Assembly: GCF_043641665.1 (NCBI RefSeq)
Contig: NC_092194.1
Location: 16,741,298 to 16,805,297 of the forward strand
Source: Enoplosus armatus
Lineage: Eukaryota > Chordata > Actinopteri > Centrarchiformes > Enoplosidae
DNA length: 64,000 nt
Direction: 5' to 3'
A program made the translations under genes and the position numbers. The notes under the pieces are model-generated. The model worked only from the letters and a program-made list of their open reading frames with translations, was not told where the DNA came from and did not search any database. Positions 24,881-38,039 of the stretch are shown piece by piece (the first letter of the stretch is position 1; each line of letters begins with the position of its first letter).

Positions 24881-26562
24881 AATTAAATACGTGCATGCTG
24901 ACATGCCATGTAACATACCCTGCAAAGGAGGGGACAAAATTGTTGGACCATGAGGTGTTCAATCTCAGAATGTAAAATACCAAACCCTGGAACTGGGTCA
25001 CCTAAAGAAAAGACAGCCTTCATTAATGTCATTAATTACACCTGTGCTTTTTCTGCTCTGCTTTCCCAAGTCAAACTGTCTGCCGTGAAAAAGGTCTATT
25101 ATGTTGTTAGCATTCAAAGGCAACATCTTGTGGGTCTTTCAGTGCCTCATTTTGGCAAAATGTACCTGAAGTTACTGAGAGCGCAGGTCTGCTATGCCAC
25201 ATTTAGGTAAGTTAGATGACTTTCAGTATCAAATTGGTAGCAAAGAAGTTGCCTGCATATTTCCAGAATAGGAAATATGTTTATTCTATCATAATTTATA
25301 GCTCAGTATGCTCAGATAAAGTGCAATTCTTACTTGACACATGATTTCAGCAGCATAGACACTAGTAATTCAGCATATTGATGTGAAACCTGCTTCTTTG
25401 CCAACTTATGAACTTTATCTCACAGTAAACAGTTGTGGTTTCGACTGAAGATGTCACTGTGTCTCATCTCTCTACATTCATCTCTCTATCTCCATTTAAT
25501 CTACCTCACTTTCTTTTGTGTCTTTTTCCGACCACATCACACTAGCCGACCTTTTAGAGGAAGTTCTTTGAACGTCCGGCTCCACAGTGGTGGGTACGGA
25601 AACCTACGTTTTTGGCCATGACCATCGGCCTGGCAGAGATGTTCTCCATTCGTGGTTTGACCTTTATAGATGTGCCGACACCCACAGACAACAGAAACTG
25701 ATGATGGAACACAGGTAGACAGACAAAGATATTTACAGCAGTGGTGTTTTTGTGTGTCGTATAATGTCTACAGTTTATAAAGTAAGTAATAGTGAATGGC
25801 TGAATGCTAAATTAATTTCTGAAATGTTATGAAATAACTAAGTTGTATATAGAAGGACTCTTTTGTGCTTATTGCTACAGTGTCAGATTCCCTTATTTGT
25901 CCCACTGTAGGTGAATCTGTGGCCAGGAGATTCTTCTCAGAGAGTTTTGACCCAGAAAAGTGGGGCAGATTTTGATCAGAAAACCACTGAGCATGCAACT
26001 AAACCAGTAGAAAATGTTGGCACCGAGCAGCCTGCAGTGGAACAAAATGTCAATCCACACCCACAGAAACCACTGCATCAACAAAACCAAAACAAACAAA
26101 AACCAATACTATACAGCAGTAGTCAAAACAAACACATGCAGCATATATTTGCCAATAAACAAGCAAACATATCATTTCATATTATTTGATCTAAAAAGAG
26201 ACAAATTTCACCCTGAAGCTGAAAAGTCATGTTTTTATAGTCACTTGTATATTGTTATTATATCCACCTCAGCGGTATGAAGGACTGCTGCTATTGAGCA
26301 ATGATGATCAGGTTTGTTAGGTTGACAATGCCAATACCATCTAACTCTATTACCTCAATAAATTAACTGATTTACTACCTGTCATTTAGTCAGACTGTGA
26401 AGATTATCCATCTAGATGATCTGATGTGATAGCTGTTAGAAACAGGGGAAAGCATTTTACTGAGGTAGACAGGAAGTTTACAAAGAAAGGCTGTAAAGAT
26501 AAAAAACATATGAATCTGACTGTGTTTTTGGTGCTTTGAGCTAACTACGTTGTTTACCATGT
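24881..26562. other. Non-coding, no supported gene
   Basis: Frames such as that at 25911-26189 are glutamine/asparagine-rich because of A-rich sequence and match no family I know. Confidence 0.45.
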
Positions 26563-26800
26563 TCACAATCTTAGTTAAGTGTGTTAGCATGCTAACGGTA
26601 GCTAAATAGCAATAAACACAAAGTAGAGCTGAGACTGCAGTTGGTTTTGCAGGTATTTAGTGAGGAACATGAAGAGTTCATCTTAGTCCATCCAATATTT
26701 GTAGAGACATTTAAGTCTGGACCAAAGTGATGGACCGACCAACCTACAGGCTTTGCCATCCCCAGAGTCACGCTGCTACCATAGCTAATAATTTAGAGAC
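26563..26800 (+). mobile_element. Family B repeat, internally deleted
   Basis: AAGTGTGTTAGCATGCTAAC, GAGCTGAGACTGCAG, AGTCTGGACCAAAGTGATGG and GACCGACCAACC match family B. The tandem TGGCGCTAGA units are missing. Confidence 0.6.
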
Positions 26801-29800
26801 GAGTGGCAGACAGTATGGAGCCCGTGGAGCAGTGAGTCAGATTCATGCGTATACAAGGTGTCAAATGTATGTCTTGCAGTAATACACCAATAAATACACA
26901 GCATGTGTTAGCAAGCTTCTGTCCTGCTGATGTGCTCTTGAGCGAGTCCCCTCCGGGCCCAGAGATGCTGTTCAGAAGCTGAACTTGACCTCTGACTTTA
27001 CTGGAGAATGAAACTTTTCTACAGGGATTAATGAGCAATAACATCACCATTATGCAGCCATATACATGATTTATCGTAAACGGGTGTCAGAGGAGGTGAA
27101 GGTGGAGGGAGATGTGAGGGCAGGCGGTCCTGATGGGGGTTACAGTTGGGGGGTAATGTGAGTGGATGACAATGGTCCTGCTGTGTGAGTGGAGGAGAAA
27201 GGTGTGGGTGGGATGGGAGAGTGGTTGGTGGTTGGCGGAGAGGTTTGGGAGGATAAGGAAGGTGGGGTGGAGGAGGAGGTGGTGGAGGGGGGGTGCCAGG
27301 CGGGGTCAGGAGGAGCCCATGGAAATGCAGATTGCCTCTTTGAATTCTATTGCCAGGCTCAGCTTTGATGTAAAGGGAAAAAAAAAGAGGGATTTCATAC
27401 AGACTAACTTTCACCATGCCTCCCTCCCCTCCTGCCTCCTCCCGCCTTTAGTCCCCCACTGATTCTCTCTCCTCTGCCTCACTCTGCCTCTCTTCAACTG
27501 ACAAAACAGACCCTCGGGCACAGTGAGCTGCCTCCTCCAAACGTGTCCAGCTCTTTTTGCTCTTCACCGTCTTTGCGCTCTTTTCTCCTCCATCGCCTCT
27601 AACCTCGGCGGTGATTCAGATTTTGTTGGGAGGGTTTGAACAACAAAACTAAGTCCATGCTAATAAGTATAGCCTAAATTCACATATTATAGGTTTTCCA
27701 GAGACTCTCGTCACCAGAAAAACCACAACATTCTTCATTTGGTCAGAAATCTTGACAAGCGCCCTCCTGTGGCCACACAATACAAACTGTTCTCTGTCAG
27801 AAGCAAATGTGGAAATAACATGATGTTGTTTTAGCACCGCAAAACCTCTTAGTGGCCGTCCAGACCAAAAACAGCACTGCAAGGGGCTATGGGAAGTTAT
27901 CATGGTGACAATTATTTCATCATTTGCCACAATGATCGCGAGGAAATGCGGTACATGCACATATTCGTAGCATCGGTGAGGTGGAAGATCAGAAAACCGA
28001 CTGTCGTTGTTGAATTATTGGAGAACTTATTCATTTTTCATGCACCTCATCATTTTCAGCGTCATTTAACTTCGACACTGAACCAAAACTGTAAGTAAAC
28101 ACTTAAAACTCTCTCTACTTGAGCCGGAGCTTTTACAGCGTATCTTATAAGAGTACTCCCCCGATTTAACATTGCACTCCTATAACATCGTCAGGCTCAG
28201 GATGGACAAAAAAAAAGCATTCTTCTTCCTTGTTGCCTAAATTACCCACAGTGCAACTCAACCACTGACAGTAAGGTCGGCGATTCAGGTATGTTATGCT
28301 AGTAGCTGCTAATGTAGTCTCAAGCCACAAGCCTCAAGCACAGATGAGAAGCGGGCTACAGAGGTCTGGTCAAGTAATTTCTTTCTAACTCCAGACCCTC
28401 AGATTGATTCATTCAAGTCATCACTTGAGATTATTTTTCAGATTTCATGCAGCTCCCTCTGGAGCCACAAAAGGCCTTACACAACTTTTTCCACATATAC
28501 AGTAGTTCTCCCCACGACCCGTAAACGCACTTTGATGTGTAAAATCGGTGGAGTCCCCCTTTAATCAACACCATATCACAAGACTAACATTTTCAAATGC
28601 ATTCACTCTGGATTGTGTTTTCTGAATGAACGTCTGCTTTTGGTGATCAGAAACAGTAGCTTGTGGGTGGAAGAGCAAAAACTGAGACAAACAGATGCAG
28701 TTACCAATATATCAGCATCACTGGGACACACCCAAACACACACAAAAATTAGCTTAGTCGCCTCACTACGCACACATAAGCTCCTCATGTGGTTTTTCAT
28801 GCACTCAAGACCTGTTGATTGGGCGCTTAATCCAGGCTGAATATAAAACCTTGTATTGTTTTTGACGGACAATGTACTGTAACACCCCTCACGCCCACTC
28901 CCAATTCGAAACGCTTTCCCTCCTCGCTCATCTCACCCTTTAGCCCTTCCTTTCACCACAGACCTGCATTTCTGATTAGGGAAAAGAAAAGAACACACGC
29001 ACAAAAAAAAACAACGGAGTTCAGGTTTTGAGGTGGTCTGGAAAATGCAGAGTGGGCATATTGAAATACAGATAAAAGAAAAAAGGGCGAGTGAATAGTG
29101 GGCCATGCAGAAACGGTTGGCTAATTAAATCTTTATACCGTCTTTCTGAGGAGAAGCTAATCTGGTGGGTGGGAGCTGGCCTGTCCTGCTTTTAAAAGAG
29201 TTTTCAAAAAACTTTTCTTGTTTCATGCATTCTACTCTCAGCCCACCCTTGGTTTTCTTTAGCCTCAGTGAAATATATATTTTTTTCCACTGCGTTTGAT
29301 GGAAGATTGAGAGTGAGGCGGACAATGCAGAGCCTCATTACTGGAACGAGGTCTGAGCAGAGATGTCGAGAGAGAAAGGGAAAGGAAGAAAGTAAATCAC
29401 ACAGCGAGGAGGAGGATTTAGAGCAGGGAGAAATGCGAGGCTGCAGAGCAGGAGTTTTATCTTACATTTGAATGTATGAATACAGTGGGTGTTGGGGGAG
29501 CGGGGTGAGGGGTGGAATAACAAAAAAAAAGGAGAGGAAGTGTGCTGTAAAAGAAGCAGTTAGTGGCCAATCTCATGTGAGGAGGACACACTGAGACTGC
29601 ACTTTTGTCTTCATCCCAAGGAGAGGGAGAGGGAGGTGGAGGAGGAGGAGGAGGAGGGGGCCGATGATCTGAGATCAGATGTTTCCTCCTGATAACAAGC
29701 AGCTGTGATGATCACTTCCAGACACAGACCGGGTTTTTCTCAGCAGCGAGGCCAGAGGTTGACGTCCATGTGCCCTGACCCCGGCCTCCAGATCCTCCAC

Positions 29801-29812
29801 ATCTCCCCTTCT

Positions 29813-29845
<33 letters not shown>

Positions 29846-30187
29846 TTTCGTTCCACCTTTCCAGCCGTCCTCCCTGACTTGGCAGGTCAGGAGACTGTGA
29901 GGCCCAAATGTTATTTGCTAAATTGGATAATGGAGGCTGTCCACAATATGTAATGGCATTCTAGTTGATAAACAATGCTGCAGTGTTTTTGCGGGCAGGA
30001 GCAGAAGTTGTTGTTTTTCAGCTGATTTGACGGTATATCTATCTACCTATCTATTGAGATCTTAATTTCTTTATTTAACCCCTTAACGCTGCACTAATTT
30101 ATATTAACAATGGATCAAATGACTATTTGTAAAGTGGAAGGGGGTCATATGTAAACCTCATATGATTACCATCCAACTCTGCAGTTC
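26801..30187. other. Non-coding; purine-rich tracts and poly-C
   Basis: Purine-rich, strand-asymmetric stretch at about 27080-27320 (GGTGGGGTGGAGGAGGAGGT), GAG-rich run at about 29618-29660, and C29 at 29816-29844. The proline-rich frame opposite the first tract is a composition artefact. No gene is supported. Confidence 0.5.
29816..29844. repeat. Poly-C run of 29 bases
   Basis: Uninterrupted C29, the longest homopolymer seen here; the length may be misassembled. Confidence 0.9.
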
Positions 30188-30195
30188 CCCTAAGC

Positions 30196-30756
30196 CATAT
30201 GTGTCAAACTCAAGGCCCGCGGGCCAAATGTGGCCCGCCACGTCATTTTATGTGGCCCGCGAGAGCTTAAAAGGTCTGAGTGTCTAAAAATAAATAGGTC
30301 AAAAGAGTGCTTTGACCAAAAACTACATTTCCCACAATGCCTGTCGACTATGATACCCGCGAAGTGACGGCTCACCGCCAATGGGTGGTGGGTAATGGGT
30401 ATTTATTGTGTTATTTTTCTGAGTTTTTTCAGAGTTATTTATTATGTTATTTTTCTTCATTCACTTGGATAGTTTGATCCATGATTGATGGAGTTATGTG
30501 GGTTTCATAAGCTGACAAATTAAAAGGATTTATGTTATAACAGAGCAACAAACAAACATATTTTTTCTATGCAACTGCAATGTTTGTGACTTGAATAAGT
30601 AATAAATTAAATAAGTTATTTAACATTAAGGAGTAGTTACATTTATTTTACATTACATTCGATTACATTTAGTTACATTTATAAGTTACATCTGGCCCTT
30701 TGAGGACAGTCATTATGCTGATGTGGCCCTCGGTGAAAATGAGTTCGACACCCCTG
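30196..30756. mobile_element. 561-bp hAT-like MITE with 8-bp target-site duplication
   Basis: Ends are CATATGTGTCAAACTC and GAGTTCGACACCCCTG, an imperfect inverted pair. The flanking octamers CCCTAAGC (30188-30195) and CCCTAAGA (30757-30764) match at 7 of 8 bases. GGCCCGCGGGCC and TGTGGCCCGC lie at the left; ATCTGGCCC and TGTGGCCCTCGGTG at the right. The middle is AT-rich with TTACATTTA repeats. No transposase frame is present. Confidence 0.85.
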
Positions 30757-30761
30757 CCCTA

Positions 30762-31140
30762 AGAGTTTTAGCATCTTTCAGCACATTGTTTTGGTTTTCT
30801 GACCAGCAACTCTACTGTTTTGGTTCAATAGGCAGCTGTTTTCAGCATCAAACAAAGTTAGCAACTAGCTGGTGAACATAGTGGAGCATTTAGCAGCTGA
30901 AGAGCCAGAATTGTCCCTCAGGAGTTGGTGGAGACTACAACAGAGCTACAATGAGAGTAAATATTGGACTTGTGCTCGTTGGATGACAAGACACCAACTA
31001 CAAATGAATGCTAATGTTGCTCTGTGTATAAGTAGGAACAAGTTTGCCATATTAGCTTTATAATGTGTTTAAAATGTCAGTTTTGTGTTTACAGCTTGTT
31101 TCTGTTGCCCCCAATTGGCCAAAAACCAGCTAATGCAAGT
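30762..31140 (+). mobile_element. Family D repeat, first of two tandem copies
   Basis: GTTTTAGCATCTTTCAGCAC, AACAAAGTTAGCAACTAGCT, GTGGAGCATTTAGCAGCTGA, TCCCTCAGGAGTTGGTGGAG and AATGAATGCTAATGTTGCTC. The MITE just upstream inserted at its left edge. Confidence 0.65.
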
Positions 31141-31228
31141 TTAAAGTTGCACTAATCAATATTTTTATATTCCCAATGGATCTGTTTCAGCGAAAAAGGT
31201 CTGATGAACCCAATGTATGCTACTGGCT

Positions 31229-31420
31229 CAGCACCAAACAGCAGACAGACAAAGTTAGCTACTAGCTAGTGATCATAGTAAAGCATTTAGCAGCTGAAGA
31301 GCCAAATATTTCCCTCAGGAGTTGATGGAGACCAAAACAGAGCTAAAAGGAGTATGAATGGTGTCCAAAAACAGACATATTTATGCTAATGTTGCCCGTA
31401 TCTGTTGCACGTTTTTGTGC
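31229..31420 (+). mobile_element. Family D repeat, second tandem copy
   Basis: Repeats CAGCACCAAACAGCAGACAG, AGCATTTAGCAGCTGAAGAG and TTTCCCTCAGGAGTTGATGG about 385 bp after the same motifs of the first copy. Confidence 0.65.
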
Positions 31421-33149
31421 AAACTTTTATCAGCTTTGCAAATGAGCTATGAGAAAGGAAATGCATTCAACACATTTTGTTACTTGACTGAGTTGCTGAC
31501 TTCAAGAATACACACATTTTAAGTTGGTGAGTTTGTTTACAAGAAAACTCCACACTGCACCTTTATGTAGCTTTAAGGCTGGAAAAATCATGTTATTTCA
31601 CTCTGTGTTGGTGTGAAATATCAACTTGTGCAACTCTTCATAGAAGCTTTATGATGTTTATACTGAGTGAAACGTAAAAACCACAGAGTCCATATTTTTA
31701 TGGCTGCGCCATTCCATCAAATGGGAATATTCTAGATGTCCAAAATCCATGTACAGTAACCCTAACCCTATCTTTGGAAAGTTCCTCTAGAACTTAAAAT
31801 AAAGTTATGTGACTTTCAACAACATTTGGCTGTACTGAATGAGTTTGTAAGGATTGGCCCACAGGCAGCTCAGTCAGCTAAACTGCACACAAATGAACTG
31901 TACTGTACTAATTCACAGAAACAAATGAAAGGCACACATACTGCAGGCCGACTGGGTACAACCGGCCTCATTAAAACACTAAAAGAAGCACGGCGAGAGG
32001 GAAAACAGACACAGGTAGAGAGTAAGGGAATGCAAGGAGGTGGAAGAGTTAAGTCCATTTCCTGAGTATAAATTAAAAGCGTCTTGTAATCACATTGCAG
32101 GAATGCAGTCGGTGTACACTGTTAAACACTCCCTAAGCCCTGGCTCAACTTCACTCTCTCAGCACTGCACACAAAGAAGCCTTTGTTCTCTCTGCTCTTG
32201 AAAAGCAATGCTCAGTCACTCCCTCCCTCCCTCCTCCCCCTCCTGCCGTCCTCTCCCTCGCTGCTTCTCTTGCTCTCGTGCTGTTTCTGTCATTCTCCTC
32301 TCTCGCTCCTCGTCTCTTGCTATCTGTTTCTTTCATTGGCTTTTGGCCGTTGAGCTCACGTATGGCCAGGGGTGACAGAGGCAACGCGAACGTTACCCCA
32401 ACATAAATGCACAATCTCAATGATAATAATAATTACGGACCGTGGGCAAGTCATGGGCTCGGCCTTAACAAATCCACAATGCCCTCAATATTAACAAAAA
32501 TGCGTTTTCTCAAAGTGCACTTCCCTCAAGATTTGCTCTGCCACCAGCAACAGCTTTTTCTGGTTAACCACACATTTACGGTAAGAAACTGGAATAGGGT
32601 GTGGAGGGGGGGGGCTCCAAAACCCCTCCACCCTGAGTGAAAATATTTAGACACCAGATAGATACACAACACGCACTACCTACCAGATGTGGCTCACACA
32701 CACCTGGTACAGTGGGAGCCCTTGGGCGTGGAAACTGTTATTTTGTTTAGCAATCAGGTCATATGTGACAAGCTTATAAAGGCTCCCGGTTTGAACATGT
32801 TTTCCTGGGAGAAACCCTTGCAGGGTCCTCCTCCTTCTCCCCTAAAACCCAGCAGCCTTCACCTGTTGATTGATTTTTCTATTATGTGTAATGTAAGAAG
32901 TGCACACGGGCATGTTTCTGCACTGAAACGTCTTGGTAATGGATTGAGTTATCTTTCCTTTGAGAAGTGCAACGCCCACTCAAAAATAAACATAAAACAA
33001 AGAATACTCACTGTAACTGTCTTGGAGTCACTGCTTATAAAATTGAACACAGAGGACTGAATCACTTTCTGAGTGAGTAAATAAGCTGATGCTGGTCTTT
33101 GGTGTGTCAAAATCAAAAATTATTGCAAGCACGGCCATTCTCGGCTTCT
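31421..33149. other. Non-coding; CT-rich tract
   Basis: Polypyrimidine sequence at about 32217-32300 (CACTCCCTCCCTCCCTCCTC). A short AACCCTAACCCTA at 31758-31770 is too short to be telomeric. Confidence 0.5.
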
Positions 33150-33405
33150 GTAGCAATGTTTTGCATGTTCCCCATCTTAGTTTAGTTGCTAATTTGCACC
33201 AAACACAAAGTACAGCTGAGACTGATGGGTATTTTGGACAAATGCTGATGGCACTAAATGAAATGTCAGAGATCAGCAGAGTTACTACAGTTTGTCCTGA
33301 GGGGGGGCATGACTGAAATTTCATAAGATCTATCCAATAGTTGTTGAGATATTTTAGTCTGGACCAAAGTGGTGGACTGACATTGCCATCTCGCTAAAAA
33401 TCTCT
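33150..33405 (+). mobile_element. Family B repeat copy
   Basis: CCCATCTTAGTTTAG, GTACAGCTGAGACTGATGGG, CCAATAGTTGTTGAGATATT and GACTGACATTGCCATC. One of the tandem units is lost. Confidence 0.6.
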
Positions 33406-35909
33406 CAGTTAAAGAGGAGCCACTTATCAGATATCTACTAGCCTGTAAGGACCGTCATTTGCTTTTTCATTATCTTTCATTATCGTATCTGTATCTGTCA
33501 CAAACTTGGCAACAAAAGCAGAAATCTCTAACTTGATCTTTATCTATCTGCTGTTAGAGATGTTTGTATAAGGAGAAAAGCAGGTGCAAACAGACACACC
33601 CAAGTGCACATGATGTTCTTTTCTAATTTAAATATAACTACAACTTAATGTACAGTAAAGGTAAAGCACCTGAGGTAAATAGATAGATTTCTGCTGGGGT
33701 GCACTTGAACTTGGCTCTGAACTACTTTAAGCAGCTGCAGTGTTGGACGACTACTTTTCTGACCACACAAAAAAAAAATAGCTGTTTTGTATATTTTTTC
33801 ATATCCCAGCCTGTAATGGCCAATAAAGTAATTATTATGTTCTTTTTCATGCAGTTCAGCGTGTCTGATCTTGCCTGACTGCAGCCTCGTTGTGAGGACC
33901 TGAGGCGTGAAGTGCAATCACGTCCATCAACTCTTATCAAACCTGTCACAGAGTGTCTGATGCAAGGCTGCCTTGCACAATCACCTCCTGACAGATGAGT
34001 ACAGGCCACGGTAGGAGGGTTTAACCTTGTCAGTATATCATTATTATAAGGTTATTCACAGAGATTCATATCTGTGACTTCTGAAATTTTAAGAATTTGT
34101 GTTGAGCACTCTAGACCTTCATTTTCCCTCATGGTTTAGTACTAAATGACGTGTTATAGTAATTGCTTTTCATTGTGTTGTATTCTGGTTCACACCAACA
34201 AGTCTTCTTGTGAACTTTGAAAGGAATTCTTCAAGTAGGCTGTCACAAGAAAACACTCCTGTATCTTTGAATCTTTTGACCCAGTTTCTCCAGAGTCCCT
34301 TTTGTAAATCATCTCCTCTTGACTGCTATAATTTATTGTATGAGCCAAGAAGACCTCGGTTAAAAAATGATCCACGACGAGGAAACATGTCACGCACATA
34401 TTTACACGGTCTACCTTTGTATCTTGATTTTCAAGATTGATTAGTAACTACTTTTAAAACACACCTGGGCCTGATCCTTGAATATATTTCTGACATTTTA
34501 ACCCCTTATGAGCTGAGGATATAGGTCTAGTCTAGGGTCTAGTCCTTGGACCCTCAAGGCCTTGCCACACCGACCTATAAAACAGCAAAATTTCACAAGT
34601 AGGGTACACCGATATGCTACGTGGGAAAGTAAATCTGTGTCAGTTGTTTAACTTTTTTTGTGCAAATTTTAACTGTTGACCAATATCAAGCTCGACTCGA
34701 CAGTGTTGGCCTTTGAGGGAATGGAGAGTCTAAAATGGAGGAAGCTATCGTAGCTTATTAGCCGTGTTGCACCATCCACTTTTATTTAACGTCTGTCGGA
34801 GTATATACGGCTCCACAAAAGAGGAATAGTTCGCAGACAGTAATAAGATGGGAGCTGAAGGTACAAATACATCTTTTAAATAAAGTGTGTGAACGAGTTG
34901 TCCTGTCACTGCCCGAGGTGGCCAGATTGTTAACTGTCAGTTAGCTAGCTAGTTAGCTTGAGAGCTTTATTTCCCCCTTCAGCAAGTAAGTCTTAATTAT
35001 AATACATGGTGTACAATAATGAGAACAAATGACCTGGAGGGAGTAAACTCCCCAGTGCAGAGGAAAAATAAAGGTGTTCAGATGTCTATTGTGACTGACT
35101 TAGCGTGTTAGCTGTTAGCTCTCTAGCTACAGTAGTTTACCAACTAGCCCTGCGAGTAGCCACTACGTCACCAAGCTTTTAGAACCACATATTTTACAAA
35201 GACTTTATATCCTTCATTTTTAGATGGTTTGTAGATGTGTTTACACATTTTGTATTAACCTACAGTGTTTGTTTTGCATATTATTTTGCTTTTATTTTAT
35301 TGTTTGTGTATCATTATCCTAGTATTTTTGTCTTTTACTTTCTATTAATCCATTTTTTGTTCTATGTGAAATACTTTTCTATTTTGAAAGGTGTTATATA
35401 AAGATTATGTTACAGTATTACGCACTGAACAGAGCACAGCACATCTCAGCTGCATGCAGCAACCCGTCTGGCCTTTCCAGCAAATCTGTTTCACTCTCTG
35501 CAAACATACAGTGACACACACACCCACACACACTCAGGCAGGAGTCTCTCCATGTCTCCCCATCCTGATCCCAGATGCAGGCCTGTAGCAGCCTGTCTGA
35601 AACCAAACCACCTTTACAGGGCAAGAAGAAATAGCTCAGGGTGTATATGCACTGCAGGCAGGGCTGGGCCCATCTCAGCCTCAGCCAAACAGCTCTGGTG
35701 TCTTTGAAGGCAGCTACACAGATCAGAAGAGTGAAAGGAGACACTGATCTGAGGTGTTGTCGACACCCCACAGGCAGATTCCCTTCACTTCCTTTCATAC
35801 TATTTCAGAACATTGAACATTGAAAAGTTTACATATAAAACACTGTGTGACGGAGTCAGGCTAAAACACACAGCAGCATCAGTAGTGTCAAGGTTCGAAA
35901 CACACTCAT

Positions 35910-35910
<1 letters not shown>

Positions 35911-35950
<40 letters not shown>
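35911..35950. repeat. (CA)20 microsatellite
   Basis: Perfect CA run of 40 bases. Confidence 0.95.
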
Positions 35951-35952
<2 letters not shown>

Positions 35953-36005
35953 CAGCCTTGACTCACTGCCTGGCTGCAAGTCCTGGACATAATGTTCCTA
36001 CGAGT

Positions 36006-36029
36006 ACACACACACACACACACACACAC
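36006..36029. repeat. (AC)n microsatellite
   Basis: Short perfect AC run 55 bp after the larger array. Confidence 0.9.
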
Positions 36030-36741
36030 TCAAATTTATACAGACACACACTCCTACATCTTCACACCTTGTTCTCGCTCTCTTTGCAAGTCAATCCCTC
36101 TTGACTCGGGGTTGTTTGCGTCTGCATGTTTACACATACTACTACATGAGAACTGATGTCAAGTTGAATTGCATTTGTTTATCTTTTCTGGCGTCGTCTT
36201 TTGACTTTGCTCTCCCCTTGCTTTGCTTACATTCTACTCAGAAGGTTTGTTTTGAGACGGGGAAGAAACAGATGAGCAACAACATCTGCAGCCTTTACTG
36301 GAGGAGAGAACATTTTGAGAGCGCTATTTATTCAGTTATAACTGATTTATAAGTCTCCCTGTTATGGTGAGAAATTGTTTCCAAATAAGAATTTAAATGA
36401 GTCAAAGTGCAAGCATAATTTAGGCGTGCTTGAAATGTACTCCTTCCATGTGTAGGTGTAAGTCATACATACAGAACATTTCTGATGACACTGAAGCATT
36501 TCTGCTGCATTCACTTGAGATGCAAAGTGCCACTGGCTCCACTTGGTTGCTTTTAACAGAAAGTATTTAGCTGTTGACTTTGGCAGACTCTTTTTGCCCA
36601 GATGGAAATTTTTCAGAGACCTTTGTTGATGTTTTTATTATTTATGACCATATTTATGCATGATACAAACAACCTCACTGTAGTAAAAAAAAACATCAAA
36701 GTGCCACAGAAGGAATCGATAAACAGTTGCTGAATTATTAA

Positions 36742-36880
36742 CAGTGTTGGAAAGTCACTAAGTACATTTACTTAAGTGCTGCACAGTTTTGAGTATTTCC
36801 ATTTCATGCTACTTTATGCTACTTTACACTTCTACACCACTACATTTCTGAGGGGAAATATTGTACATTTAGTTCATAGT
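36742..36880 (-). mobile_element. Family A terminal fragment
   Basis: ACAGTGTTGGAAAGTCACTA, GTACATTTACTTAAGTGCT and CCACTACATTTCTGAGGGGA match one end of family A; the rest is missing. Confidence 0.65.
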
Positions 36881-37019
36881 GGCTTTCTCTACTCTTCTGA
36901 TGATGCACTGAGTGAGGCGTCACCAACAATACGTTGTAGTGCAGGTACAGATGGTGCAACTGATTAAAGTAGCTAGGTAAGTGTGAAACTAACTTACATT
37001 CAGCTTGTGCAACAGGCTG

Positions 37020-37322
37020 CTGGTGCTTAAACCTTTTTGGCATGTGACCGCTTAAAATGAGGCAATAGCTACTTGTGAAACCTCACTATCGACTATGGCC
37101 TTAGGGTCAAATAATATGAGCAGATTATTTAATTTAAAGGATTTTTAGAGGTATATTGAGGTAAAAGTATCCAATGTTTTGTGAGAATAAAAGCATATAT
37201 TTGAGAAAATTTACAGAATATATACAGAAATGTATATTCGTATACCTTTAATCATAATTGGACCCTTCAGATTTTTCTTGGGGCCTTTTTGAGGGTCCAG
37301 ATCCCCAGGTTGGAAACCACTG
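37020..37322. mobile_element. Short hAT-like element with CAGTGGTT ends
   Basis: Left GGTGCTTAAACCTTTTTGGC followed by ATGTGACCGCTTAAAATGAG; right CCCAGGTTGGAAACCACTG. The ends are imperfect inverted repeats. No coding sequence. Confidence 0.5.
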
Positions 37323-38039
37323 AAATATGCTTTATCTAATTTATTTCAGAGGTAAAAACTTGTTTAACTATTCGAGATATTGTGATGAGGTCCCTGAAGA
37401 AGACCTGGCCATGACCCCTCCCTTAGTTTCCCCCATTACTTCCAGTAGGAAACTTCATGCTGTCTCATGATGGCACATATTTCCATGAACTGCTCTGGGC
37501 AAAAATGTGGCATATGGTGTGGCTAATCTTAAATCATCTGTCAACATCCAATTACAGTTTCAGTTAACTTTGCTCTATTTATCCCATGCCAATTCAGGGT
37601 GTCGTGCCCTGCCCCACCTACTCCACACCCTGCCTTCCTGTGCCATCTGTTCCACATATTGCTTCTTGTTGAATCAGTGTAATCATAATAACTCCAAACC
37701 AGGATTTAACTCATTTTTAGCCATTTTAACCATACTGCAGTGAAATGAAGGGAGACGAATCGCCAGAAAAGCTTTGCCCTTTTTTCCTCACCATTCCCTT
37801 TATTGGCCAATCACTGCTTGACCTCTGACTCTGCGTTCTTGGTTGATGGGTTACTCTGGTGTGACCACATGTGGATGGTGGATGAGAAGTTCCAGCGTTG
37901 CATCCACAGTTTTCACTGGTACATAACATTATATTCTGTGATAAGTAGGGCTCATTTTCAAACCAGTCTGAGCTTTTAAAAAGAAGAGTTTGATGCTTGT
38001 TTGCTTTCTTTCTGAAAGTGCCTGTGCGTTTAGTGTGAA
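37323..38039. other. Non-coding, no supported gene
   Basis: Nothing recognisable. Confidence 0.45.

Larger units (their letters stand above)
33406..36741. other. Non-coding; CA microsatellites
   Basis: No gene is supported. Contains the CA arrays at 35911-35950 and 36006-36029. The part at 34800-35160, with repeated GTTAGCT, may be old repeat sequence. Confidence 0.5.

Noticed and set aside
27028..27417. 129-residue proline-rich frame on the minus strand
   Set aside because: It is the complement of a purine-rich tract, with no domain or splice context.
30190..30381. 63-residue frame in the MITE that might be transposase
   Set aside because: It has no catalytic motifs and the 561-bp element is too short to be autonomous.
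31758..31770. AACCCTAACCCTA, telomere-like
   Set aside because: Only two units; far too short for an interstitial telomeric block.
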